Shown: in pieces, positions 17,026 to 24,678 of the stretch
Layout: the number at the start of each line of letters is the position of its first letter
Position numbering within the stretch: position 1 is the first letter of the stretch
Translations under genes and position numbers: made by a program
Assembly: GCA_017439345.1 (NCBI GenBank)
Contig: JAFSJJ010000045.1
Location: 1-53,115 of the forward strand
Source: Synergistaceae bacterium
Lineage (GTDB): Bacteria > Synergistota > Synergistia > Synergistales > Aminobacteriaceae
Reading direction: 5' to 3'
Length of the DNA: 53,115 nucleotides
Notes under the pieces: model-generated
The model's input: the letters and a program-made list of their open reading frames with translations, nothing else
Database searches by the model: none
What the model was told of the DNA's origin: nothing

Positions 17026-18021
17026 ATGGAAAAGAAACGCGGTTTTCTTTCAAAGCCCGGAGTAGCTTCAGTTGTAACAGCTTTTGTCGGAGTCGTTGTC
17101 CTTATGCTCATTTTCTGGGGAATGAATCCGAATTTCATACGTCAGAATAATTTAATGTCCCTCGCACGTTCTATTTGTCCGTATTTATTAGTCGGTATCG
17201 GTCAGGGCATCGTCTGCATAACCGGCAACATCGATTTATCTATCGGCTCAGTTCTGGGAATGTCCGCAATGATTTCTGCGACTCTCATCTGCAACGGAAT
17301 GAACGTAATACTTGCAATAATAATAGACTTGATTGCGTGCCTTCTTGTCGGTCTCTCAAACGGTGTCTTAGTCGGAAAGTTCAAGCTGCCCCCCTTCATC
17401 GGAACTCTTGGAACTATGACGATTTGCCGAGGTATTGCCCAGCTTGTCAACAACAACTACAACACGGGCGATATTGGAGTCGGCGGTCTTAAAGATTTAT
17501 TCAGAGACATGTTTTATTATGGACGTGTAGGCTATCTGTATTACGGAGTCATTATCTGTCTTATTATCTGGGCCATCTTCTATTACTTGATGAGCTACAC
17601 AGCAACGGGCAGACATATTTACGCGATAGGTTCAAACGTTGACGCGGCGAGATTATCAGGCGTTGACGTATTCAAGACTACAACGATTGCTTACACGATT
17701 TCAGCGTTCTGTTCATTCATGGCAGGTTTAATTACAATGGCAGCGGCAGGCATGGGTTCAATGCAGGCAGGAATGAGCTACGAAATGTACGGAGTCGCGG
17801 CGGCAGTTATCGGAGGCATTTCGACTTTGGGCGGTTCAGGTCTCTTAGTCGGAGTCATAGCAGGTGCTTCGGTCTGGGCAATCTTGCAGAACGGTTTGAC
17901 TCTCGCTAACGTTCCTGTTGCAATGCGTAATATAATAATAGGCATCATCGTTGTAGCGTGCGTATTGTTCGACATTATGAGACGCAGCGGAATGATCGGC
18001 CACAAAAAGAAAGCAGCATAA
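17026..18021 (+). CDS. CUT2-family sugar ABC transporter permease
   Basis: 331 residues with 8-10 hydrophobic membrane segments spread over the length. GNIDLSIGSVLG and the VNNNYNTGD region, plus GGISTLGGSG near 255, are hallmarks of RbsC-type permeases. AGGAGG precedes the ATG. It forms the membrane pore for the ATPase encoded just upstream. Confidence 0.88.
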   Translation: MEKKRGFLSKPGVASVVTAFVGVVVLMLIFWGMNPNFIRQNNLMSLARSICPYLLVGIGQGIVCITGNIDLSIGSVLGMSAMISATLICNGMNVILAIIIDLIACLLVGLSNGVLVGKFKLPPFIGTLGTMTICRGIAQLVNNNYNTGDIGVGGLKDLFRDMFYYGRVGYLYYGVIICLIIWAIFYYLMSYTATGRHIYAIGSNVDAARLSGVDVFKTTTIAYTISAFCSFMAGLITMAAAGMGSMQAGMSYEMYGVAAAVIGGISTLGGSGLLVGVIAGASVWAILQNGLTLANVPVAMRNIIIGIIVVACVLFDIMRRSGMIGHKKKAA

Positions 18022-18104
18022 TTAATTAAATCACGGTTTCAAGGGTCATGTTAATTCACGGCCTTTGCAATAAATAAAATTTTTCAGGAGGTTATTTATT
18101 TATC

Positions 18105-19037
18105 ATGAAGAAACTTTTAGCAGTATTATTAGTTCTCGCGCTCGTCCTTACCGGCACAGCATTTGCAGGCGTTAAGACAAAAGTCGGCCTCATCACGATG
18201 GATCAAATGGACGTTCACTGGGTAAGACTGAAGAATGCAGCTGAAGAGAGAGTCAACGAACTCAACGCAGCAGGCAACGAAATCACAATGGTATGGCTTG
18301 CACCTGAGACAAAGGACAATCAGCAGCAGATCGAGAAGATTCAGAACGCAGTAGCCGACGGTGTAAATTACATCATCATCGCTTGCAACGACGGCACATC
18401 AGCTAACAGAGCACTTCAGGAAGCATTAGACGCAGGAATTAAGATTATCTACGTTGACGCACCCGCAACACTCAAAGCCAGCGCAACCTATGCAACGGAC
18501 AACTTTGCAGGCGGAAAGCAAATCGGCGAATATCTTAAGGCACTCTTTGACAAAGACGGCGTTACTGAAGGCACAATCGGAATCGTAGACGCTCAGGCCG
18601 GAGTCCAGTCATGCCAGGATCGTTATGACGGTTTCGCATCAGTCTTCAAGGACACAAAATTTGTTCTCGGTGAAAGACAGTACTCAGACGGCGACAACTC
18701 AAAGGCTCAGGAACTTGCTAACACTCTTATCAACAACGGAGTCGTTGCAATTTACGGAACGAATGACGGAGCTACTAACGGTTCAGCAGCAGCAGTCAAA
18801 GACGCAATCAACAACGGCATGAAGATTTACTGTGTAGGCTGGGACAAGTCAGACTCTAACATTGCTCACGTTGAGGGCGGAGAGTTATTAGCATTCGCAG
18901 CACAGAACCCCCAGATCATGGGCAAACTTGCAATTGATGCAGTAGTCGAGCTTGAGTCTGGAAAAGATCTCGGCGGAGCAACAGTTGATACAGGCGTTTC
19001 GACAGTAACGAAAGACAACGTCGCAGAGTTCAAATAA
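18105..19037 (+). CDS. Periplasmic sugar-binding protein
   Basis: 310 residues with a clear signal peptide (basic start, hydrophobic core to residue 18, cleavage after AFA at about 21). The mature part is a type I periplasmic-binding fold: KVGLITMD, a QQIEKIQNAVADGV segment, and GTNDGAT near 225 typical of ribose/allose-type binding proteins. CAGGAGG precedes the ATG. It is last in the operon and separated from the permease by 83 bases. No lipobox, so it is soluble in the periplasm, which implies an outer membrane. Confidence 0.88.
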   Translation: MKKLLAVLLVLALVLTGTAFAGVKTKVGLITMDQMDVHWVRLKNAAEERVNELNAAGNEITMVWLAPETKDNQQQIEKIQNAVADGVNYIIIACNDGTSANRALQEALDAGIKIIYVDAPATLKASATYATDNFAGGKQIGEYLKALFDKDGVTEGTIGIVDAQAGVQSCQDRYDGFASVFKDTKFVLGERQYSDGDNSKAQELANTLINNGVVAIYGTNDGATNGSAAAVKDAINNGMKIYCVGWDKSDSNIAHVEGGELLAFAAQNPQIMGKLAIDAVVELESGKDLGGATVDTGVSTVTKDNVAEFK

Positions 19038-19052
19038 GCAAATAATTTATTT

Positions 19053-19088
19053 CTCCTGTCTCTGTCTCAAGGGCAGGAGATTTTTTTT
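19053..19088 (+). terminator. Intrinsic terminator of the sugar operon
   Basis: Stem CTCCTGTC / GGCAGGAG (19053-19060 with 19072-19079, one wobble pair), followed by eight T residues (19081-19088). Placed 15 bases after the binding-protein stop. Confidence 0.85.
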
Positions 19089-19114
19089 GCAGTAAAAGCA
19101 ATTTATGATACAAT
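19087..19114 (+). promoter_or_regulatory. Promoter of the licD cluster
   Basis: TTGCAG (19087-19092), 16-base spacer, TACAAT (19109-19114). The -35 overlaps the end of the terminator T-tract. An AAAGGAG follows at 19132-19138, before the repeat-containing leader. Confidence 0.5.
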
Positions 19115-19147
19115 TACCCAAAATTTCAGCAAAAGGAGCTATTGACA

Positions 19148-19292
19148 TTGATTATTAATGCCGCTACAATCGGTTATCGGTTATCGGTTATCGGTTAATT
19201 TTTGCACTTTAACAACACACCTTTTCAGCACTAATACTTTTCCCATTAAAAAATTTATTTTCCCTGCTGACTCTGTTACGGAGGCCGCCTAA
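19148..19292 (+). other. Leader reading frame containing the 7-bp repeat
   Basis: A TTG at 19148 has GGAG nine bases upstream and reads through the heptamer repeat to a stop at 19196-19198 (16 codons) in this sequence. With one repeat unit fewer (or two more) it would enter a frame that stays open to TAA at 19290-19292, which overlaps the licD ATG as TAATG. The same downstream frame is also reachable from an ATG at 19158, giving 44 residues, but no ribosome binding site is placed for it. licD has its own GGAGG, so the leader is not required for translation. Whether it is made is unknown. Confidence 0.35.
19171..19198 (+). repeat. Heptanucleotide tandem repeat (CGGTTAT, 3.9 copies)
   Basis: Three exact CGGTTAT units (19171-19191) and a fourth differing in the last base (19192-19198). 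Seven is not a multiple of three, so gain or loss of a unit changes any reading frame running through it. Confidence 0.9.
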
Positions 19293-20095
19293 TGCGTGAA
19301 CTCAATATACAGGAACTGAGGCAGGTACAGCTTGAAATTCTTGATGTTGTTGCTAAGTTCTGCGATGACAATCAAATTCAATACTGGCTTGACGCTGGTA
19401 CTCTTCTCGGTGCAATTAGACACAAAGGCTATATTCCCTGGGACGATGATATTGATGTCGGAATGTTACGCCCTGACTATGACAGATTCATGAAACTATT
19501 TAACGCTCAGAATACTAGATACAAATTTCACTGCCCTGAGACTGACCCGGAATTCAAGCGTCCATTCGGTAAAGTATGCGATACACATACATTTTTGTAC
19601 GAAGATGCTAACGAAGGCAGAGTCGATCTCGCAGTCAATATAGATATATTTCCTTATGACAACGCTCCTGACGATGATAATCTAGTTAATAGAATGTATA
19701 TCAAGAGAGATTATTATTACAGGCGTTATTTTACTCGTGCCAAGCCTCTTATGACTCCTTTTAAGGGCAGTGTCATCAAGAAAATTTTTGTCTATGCGTT
19801 CAGAATAGCTTTAAAGCTGCTGCCAAAGAATTATTTTCTTCACAAGATAATAGAAAACTCGAAATCATATGCTTCACAGAATACGAAAAGAGTCGGCAAT
19901 TTCACAGGACTCTCAAAGATTGCCTGCGATAAAAGAGTATTTGACTCGTTCATAGATGTCGAATTTGAGGGCAGGAAATATAAGGCTATGGCAGGTTATG
20001 ACGAGTGGCTGAGAGCTTTTTACGGGGACTATATGCAGCTCCCTCCAGTTGAAGAAAGAGTTACCCCTCACACGTTACATGCATTCAAAGATTAA
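19292..20095 (+). CDS. licD: LicD-family phosphotransferase
   Basis: 267 residues. The LicD core is clear: YWLDAGTLLGAIRHKG (about 31-46) and PWDDDIDVGM (about 49-58) with the catalytic Asp residues; KVCD near 95 and VDIFPYD further on. LicD proteins transfer phosphocholine or related phospho-groups from a CDP-activated donor to surface glycans. GGAGG lies 7 bases before the ATG. It heads a cluster with a methyltransferase, an HAD phosphatase and a LicC-like nucleotidyltransferase. No LicA kinase or LicB transporter is in the window. Confidence 0.88.
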   Translation: MRELNIQELRQVQLEILDVVAKFCDDNQIQYWLDAGTLLGAIRHKGYIPWDDDIDVGMLRPDYDRFMKLFNAQNTRYKFHCPETDPEFKRPFGKVCDTHTFLYEDANEGRVDLAVNIDIFPYDNAPDDDNLVNRMYIKRDYYYRRYFTRAKPLMTPFKGSVIKKIFVYAFRIALKLLPKNYFLHKIIENSKSYASQNTKRVGNFTGLSKIACDKRVFDSFIDVEFEGRKYKAMAGYDEWLRAFYGDYMQLPPVEERVTPHTLHAFKD

Positions 20096-20113
20096 AATTA
20101 AAGGAGAATAATA

Positions 20114-20855
20114 ATGCGCATTAAGAAATCTATCGAGAATATTAATTCATCAAGCGTCCAAGACTTCTACAACAAACGTGTTGCAAGTTATCAGGGCGGA
20201 AATATTTATAATGTTACCATGCTTCAAGACAAGAAGCCTTATCTGTCTGAAGAAAGAAATAATGCAGAAATATCCAAGCTGCTCCCGAAACTGAAACTCA
20301 ATCAGGAGTCATGCGTTCTTGATTTAGCCTGCGGTTTTGGAAGATGGCTAGACGCTATGCCTCTTGACATAAAGAAATACAGGGGAATCGATTTCAGCGA
20401 CGGACTCATTCAGCTTGCAAAGTCCAGAAATACGAGAAATAACGCTGAATTCTTCACAGGTTCGGTACTTGATGCCGATAAAATTATACCTGATGAAATA
20501 GGCAGCTTTAACAGGATTCTTATGATGGGACTCATTCCATACATGAACGATGATGATGTATTAACGCTTCTAGATAATATCACTAAGTCATTTTGCGTAG
20601 GCATGGGGGGGGCTTGTCTGCGTAAGACTTCCAATAGGTCTGGACGAACGATTAACCCTCAAAGATTTTTACTCCGAAGAACTTCAAAGCGACTACAACG
20701 CAATTTACAGGACGAGGGACGAAATGATGAAGCTGTTTGATGATACTTTACTGGCTGACGGCTTCAGGATAACTGACGAAGGCTTCATGTTCGACGCTCC
20801 CGAACTAAATAACAGGAAAGAGACAACACAGTATTATTATATTCTCGAGCGTTAA
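20114..20855 (+). pseudogene. SAM-dependent methyltransferase, out of frame at a G8 tract
   Basis: Class I methyltransferase: VLDLACGFGRW (SAM-binding motif I, about 70-80), GIDFSDGLI (motif II) and RILMMGLIPYM (motif IV region). The frame from 20114 runs off into a nonsense Arg-rich tail ending at 20740 after eight consecutive G (20605-20612). Removing one G restores a continuous 246-residue protein to 20855, with a sensible acidic C-terminus ending in YYYILER. AAAGGAG precedes the ATG. It could be a phase-variable gene in the OFF state, transcriptional slippage, or a sequence error. Likely substrate: the phospho-amine or glycan handled by the neighbouring LicD and LicC-like proteins (inference). 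Confidence 0.8.
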
Positions 20856-20866
20856 TAATATTTATC

Positions 20867-21484
20867 ATGAAGAACGTAAAATTCATATTCGACCTTGACG
20901 GCACTGTTACTTCACAGGAAACCCTCCCGTTGATAGCTGATCATTTCGGAGTCCAAGAAGAAATAGCAGAACTCACAAAGCAGACTATTAAAGGCAATGT
21001 CCCCTTCATTGAAAGTTTTATTAAGCGTGTTCATATTCTGGGAAAATTACCTGTCAGCGAAATAAATAACCTGCTCGAAAGTGTGCCATTATATGCTAAA
21101 GTCCAGGAATTTATAAATATGAATCCTGATAAGTGCGTAATTGCTACGGGTAATTTAAGCTGCTGGGTGAATAAACTTCTCCGCAGAATTTATAATCAGG
21201 CTTCAGGCATAACATTTTGTTCTCAAGCTGAAGTGGTTAATGATAAAGTCTCGAAGCTCGAAAGCATCCTCAAGAAAGAAAATGTTGTCAGACGCTATAA
21301 AGGCGAGGGCTGCGAAGTAATTTACATCGGAGACGGCAACAATGATCTCGAAGCAATGAGACTCTCTGATATTTCCATAGCGAACGGGATAACCCATGAC
21401 CCCGCAAATAGTATTCTGGGTGTTACAGATTATGTTATTTACACGGAGGAAGCATTATGCCGTCAGTTAAATCAGTTGTTATAA
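20867..21484 (+). CDS. HAD-superfamily phosphatase (SerB/PHOSPHO1-like)
   Basis: 205 residues. FDLDGTVT (nucleophile Asp and acid Asp, about 9-16), ATGN (motif II), Lys in the DKVSK segment, and GDGNND (motif IV, about 164-169) define a HAD-IB phosphatase. This group includes phosphoserine and phosphocholine/phosphoethanolamine phosphatases. It ends inside the next gene (28-base overlap). Lying between a methyltransferase and a LicC-like enzyme, it probably acts on a small phospho-compound of the decoration pathway, but its substrate cannot be read from sequence. Confidence 0.78.
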   Translation: MKNVKFIFDLDGTVTSQETLPLIADHFGVQEEIAELTKQTIKGNVPFIESFIKRVHILGKLPVSEINNLLESVPLYAKVQEFINMNPDKCVIATGNLSCWVNKLLRRIYNQASGITFCSQAEVVNDKVSKLESILKKENVVRRYKGEGCEVIYIGDGNNDLEAMRLSDISIANGITHDPANSILGVTDYVIYTEEALCRQLNQLL

Positions 21485-22095
21485 GCTGTGCAGGTATCGG
21501 TTCAAGATTGGGCCTCGCTACGACAAAAGCACTTGTTGAAATCGAAGGCCTTACGATGATAGCAAGACAGCTCAAAAGTTTAGAGGCAATAAAAGATATA
21601 AGAGTCGTTGTAGGCTATCAGGCAGGCGATGTCATTAACGAAGTCAGACGCTACAGACCTGACGCAATATTTTGCTATAATCACGAGTATTTTACGACTA
21701 AGACAGGAGCCAGCTTTTATCTCGGTGCAAGACACGGCAGCGAGTACTCAATCGAGATAGACGGCGATTTATTGATTCACCCTGACGATATGAGAATGCT
21801 TCTCGAACAGGACGGCGAATGGATAGCTTATTCCGATATTTCTTCTGAAGATGCAATGTTCGTGCGGGTTGACTGTGAGGGCAACGTGTTATCTTTCTCA
21901 ACTGAAAAAGGCGATTACGAATGGACAGGTCCAGCATGTATCAGAAAAGACAAATTGCGTTACGGTTCCGGACACGTGTTTAATATGCTTGAACCTTCGC
22001 TTCCAATGAGGGGAATCAAGATCAAGGCCTGCGACATTGATACTTATGATGATTATATAAGAGCCGCTGAATTCGTCAGGAGCTGGGGAGCTTAA
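21457..22095 (+). CDS. LicC-like nucleotidyltransferase (CTP:phosphocholine cytidylyltransferase type)
   Basis: 212 residues. The N-terminus (SCAGIGSRLG, then TKALVEIEG) is the nucleotide-binding loop of sugar/choline-phosphate nucleotidyltransferases, and EIDGDLLI near 100 holds the metal-binding Asp. Length fits LicC-type enzymes rather than the longer hexose-1-phosphate ones. ACGGAGGAA precedes the ATG, inside the HAD gene. It would make the CDP-activated donor for LicD. Confidence 0.72.
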   Translation: MPSVKSVVISCAGIGSRLGLATTKALVEIEGLTMIARQLKSLEAIKDIRVVVGYQAGDVINEVRRYRPDAIFCYNHEYFTTKTGASFYLGARHGSEYSIEIDGDLLIHPDDMRMLLEQDGEWIAYSDISSEDAMFVRVDCEGNVLSFSTEKGDYEWTGPACIRKDKLRYGSGHVFNMLEPSLPMRGIKIKACDIDTYDDYIRAAEFVRSWGA

Positions 22096-22104
22096 TATTA
22101 TTAA

Positions 22105-22143
22105 CTGCACGGAGATCACGATTCTTATAAAATTATGATCCCC
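22105..22143. terminator. Hairpin between convergent transcripts
   Basis: GGAGATCA pairs with TGATCCCC (one mismatch) around an AT-rich loop, between the LicC-like gene end and the SH3 gene end on the other strand. No T-tract of note. It could serve both directions. Confidence 0.35.
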
Positions 22144-22170
22144 TGCAGAGCTTTACAAGTTATAAATTTT

Positions 22171-23295
22171 TTACTCGTAGTCAGCAGGGTCGCCGAACAT
22201 TCGCCACTCTATATGCGTTACAAGATTTTTTCTGAACGTTACGTGTATATGATCAGGATATAATTCATATTCGTAATTCAAGCCTTGTTCATTATCGTAA
22301 CTTGAGTAAGGCTTACCCAGAGCGTTAGAAACTTTTTGCAGAGAGTCCCCGATTTGAATTCCTCCGAAGTCCCAGCCTCTTTGAGTGATTTCTATATTTA
22401 TGAGCTTGTCATTGATGTAATCGACCTCACAGCCTTTGTATATAAATTTTGAGTCATACGTGTTGTCATTTCCCTTGCTGGTCCTTAATGGTCTGCCCAG
22501 TAAAATACGAGTCTTGGCCGGAGTAGTCCCGAAAGTTTTTCGCACATTGATTAACGCCTTGTGAACCGGTGACTCGTTGTCTATGACTTCAACATAACGC
22601 CCCGTTATATACGCTTTGCCTTTGCCTGAAGGGTTATCAATCATCAGCCATAATTCACCGTCAAGAATTTCTGCGCCAAGAATTATTAACCTGTCTGACT
22701 CATCAGCGCGCCCCGTAACTTTTGAGTTAGTTCCCGGAGCGTTTCTGAGTCTCACGTTAGAACCTGTGCATATTCCAAGAGCAGGGAATTTCGTATCAGT
22801 TTCATCTGAGAAAGAGTCATTAACAACTGAAATTTTTATGTATTGCAGAATCGCAGCGTCAATCTCTTCTTCATCTTCGTCATCTAAAGTGACGTTTATA
22901 CCGATATAATAATCGCCAGGACGCGCAGGAATTTTATAGGGTGCTTTATCTCCTCCGATTGAGTTTAGAGAGCCTTTCTTAACCGTCCTTTGAAGTCTGT
23001 AGACTCCGTTTATATTAGAGCCGCTGACCGTGAAAGGTTCTGAAGTCCTAATCGTGAAATCAGGTTTAGCTTTGTCGTAGCCTTCACGTTTGAATAACAT
23101 AGCCATGACAATGCCTGAGTCGTCCTGAGTCGTGAATTCTTTTGCTTCAGGCAGAGAGACTCTTGCAGAACCGTTAATCTTTTTACCGTTGAGAGTTATA
23201 TTGCCTTTGAATGTAATCTCAGAGTCAGAGTCAGCAGCAAGGGCAGTACTCGAGAATAATGCAAAGGCTAACACAGCAAAGATTATTTTACGCAT
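22171..23295 (-). CDS. Exported SH3-domain protein with extra C-terminal domain
   Basis: 374 residues from the ATG at 23295, chosen because a signal peptide (MRKIIFAVLAFALFSSTALA) then begins the protein; upstream in-frame starts would bury it. Residues 25-165 form a domain shared with the next gene. A bacterial SH3 domain follows (about 180-245: ICTGSNVRLRNAPGTNSKV), then an extra domain of 120 residues unique to this copy. SH3b domains often bind cell-wall peptides. It starts 4 bases after the stop of the paralogous gene, so it is probably translationally coupled. Tandem duplication is obvious by eye. Confidence 0.7.
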   Translation of the reverse strand: MRKIIFAVLAFALFSSTALAADSDSEITFKGNITLNGKKINGSARVSLPEAKEFTTQDDSGIVMAMLFKREGYDKAKPDFTIRTSEPFTVSGSNINGVYRLQRTVKKGSLNSIGGDKAPYKIPARPGDYYIGINVTLDDEDEEEIDAAILQYIKISVVNDSFSDETDTKFPALGICTGSNVRLRNAPGTNSKVTGRADESDRLIILGAEILDGELWLMIDNPSGKGKAYITGRYVEVIDNESPVHKALINVRKTFGTTPAKTRILLGRPLRTSKGNDNTYDSKFIYKGCEVDYINDKLINIEITQRGWDFGGIQIGDSLQKVSNALGKPYSSYDNEQGLNYEYELYPDHIHVTFRKNLVTHIEWRMFGDPADYE

Positions 23296-23299
23296 AGGG

Positions 23300-24070
23300 T
23301 TAATCGTCAAGGATCTCAACATAACGCCCCGAAATCCAGAGTCTTCTGCCCTCACCTGAAGGGTTCTCGATTCTGTACCAAATATCGCCGTTATTATCTC
23401 TCTCTTCGCCGACTATAATTAATTCGTCGTCAGTATCTGCACGGTCTATGACTCTTGAATCAGTTCCAGGGCCGCTCCTGAGTCTTACGTTGTCTCCTGT
23501 GCATACTCCGTTAAGAGGGTAACGCCGCCTTGTTCTGTTAGTCCTGTTAGTTCTGGCAGGTCTATCAGGTCTGGTGCGCTGTCTGTCTGAGTTGGAGTTC
23601 TCATTATTATTATTATTACCTGATGACTTCACGACAGAAATTTTTATATATTGCAGTATTGCTGCTTCGTCGATTTCCTCTTCTTCTTCAGGTGTATTAT
23701 TAATTCCTATGTAGTAATCACCATTTACTGCCGGAACCTGATTGCCGAGTAATCTTAATGTCCCCGACTGAATGACATAGACACCGTTGACCCGTGAACC
23801 TCCTACAGTGAAAGCCTCTGAAGTCTCAACCCTAAGAGCTGCCCTTGCCTTGTCGTAGCCTTCATCTTTGAATAATCCTGCCATTACTTCTGGGTCATCG
23901 TCCTGAGTCTCAAATTTTTTCGTTCGGGGCATTGTGATAGATCCCGTGCCGCTGATTTCTTGGCCGTTGACTGTGAGTTCGCCGCTGAAAGTGAGTTTGT
24001 CTGCTGCAATAGAAATAGAAACATTTGAGAATAACACAATGATTAATACTGCAAAGAATATTTTTCGCAT
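23300..24070 (-). CDS. Exported SH3-domain protein, shorter paralogue
   Basis: 256 residues from the ATG at 24070, with AGGAGG 7 bases upstream. A signal peptide covers residues 1-22. A shared beta-rich domain (residues 23-145: LTVNGQEISGTGSI, GDYYIGIN, AILQYIKISVV) is followed by an Asn/Arg/Thr-rich linker (about 150-185) and a bacterial SH3 domain (190-256: GVCTGDNVRLRSGPGTDSRV, ending in WISGRYVEI). Periplasmic or wall-facing. Linker length and composition differ strongly from the paralogue. Confidence 0.72.
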   Translation of the reverse strand: MRKIFFAVLIIVLFSNVSISIAADKLTFSGELTVNGQEISGTGSITMPRTKKFETQDDDPEVMAGLFKDEGYDKARAALRVETSEAFTVGGSRVNGVYVIQSGTLRLLGNQVPAVNGDYYIGINNTPEEEEEIDEAAILQYIKISVVKSSGNNNNNENSNSDRQRTRPDRPARTNRTNRTRRRYPLNGVCTGDNVRLRSGPGTDSRVIDRADTDDELIIVGEERDNNGDIWYRIENPSGEGRRLWISGRYVEILDD

Positions 24071-24093
24071 GATGTAACCTCCTGAATCTGAAT

Positions 24094-24131
24094 AAAATAA
24101 AAGCTGCCAGCGAAAATTTATCACCGACAGC
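24094..24131 (-). terminator. Terminator of the ilvBH operon
   Basis: On the minus strand, GCTGTC pairs with GGCAGC (24126-24131 with 24103-24108, one wobble) and is followed by TTTTATTTT. It lies 17 bases after the ilvH stop and before the SH3 genes, which are transcribed in the same direction. Confidence 0.6.
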
Positions 24132-24147
24132 AATAAATTATACTCTT

Positions 24148-24660
24148 TTACATTTCGCCGCGTTCGATAGCTACGATTCCAGTTCGTGCAAGATCGATTA
24201 TCCCGAACTCCTTTAACAGGCTCTCACATGCTGAAGTCTTCTGATCATCGCCTGTTACTGAGACCATCAACGAGTCAGGTGTTATATCTATTACTGAACC
24301 CCTGAAGATATTTGCTATCTGGATTATCTCATTACGTGCTGCCTTGTCTGCTGCATGGACTCTGACAATCATTAACTCGCGTCTTATAGATTTTGAAGGG
24401 TCAAGAATCTTCACATAATGAATCGGCACAAGTTTCCTCAACTGGCTGCAAAGTAAGTGAATTCTCTCCTCGTCCGAGTAAATCTCAATCGTAAAGCGCG
24501 TAACGTTTTGATCTACCGTCCAGCCCGCTGCAATAGTCTCAATGTTATAGCCTTTTCTTGAGAACAGGTGAGCTAACTGTGAAAGCACTCCGGCTTCATT
24601 GTCCATAGCAGTAACTATAGTGTAACGCTTTAAATTCTGGTTTGACTCTTTTGCCTGCAT
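24148..24660 (-). CDS. ilvH: Acetolactate synthase small (regulatory) subunit
   Basis: 170 residues. The N-terminal ACT domain (about 12-85) has the AGVLSQLAHLFSRKGYNIETI pattern that binds valine for feedback control. The C-terminal half (88-165) is the second IlvH domain. GGAGGTG precedes the ATG. It follows ilvB by 18 bases. It activates and regulates the large subunit in branched-chain amino-acid synthesis. Confidence 0.92.
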   Translation of the reverse strand: MQAKESNQNLKRYTIVTAMDNEAGVLSQLAHLFSRKGYNIETIAAGWTVDQNVTRFTIEIYSDEERIHLLCSQLRKLVPIHYVKILDPSKSIRRELMIVRVHAADKAARNEIIQIANIFRGSVIDITPDSLMVSVTGDDQKTSACESLLKEFGIIDLARTGIVAIERGEM

Positions 24661-24678
24661 GATTATTTCACCTCCGGA

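Noticed and set aside
17175..17492. 105-residue plus-strand frame inside the permease gene
   Set aside because: It is an Arg-rich shadow of the transporter permease in another frame.
20605..20612. Programmed ribosomal frameshift in the methyltransferase
   Set aside because: Possible in principle, but there is no obvious downstream pseudoknot and a G run changing length is a simpler explanation; not excluded.
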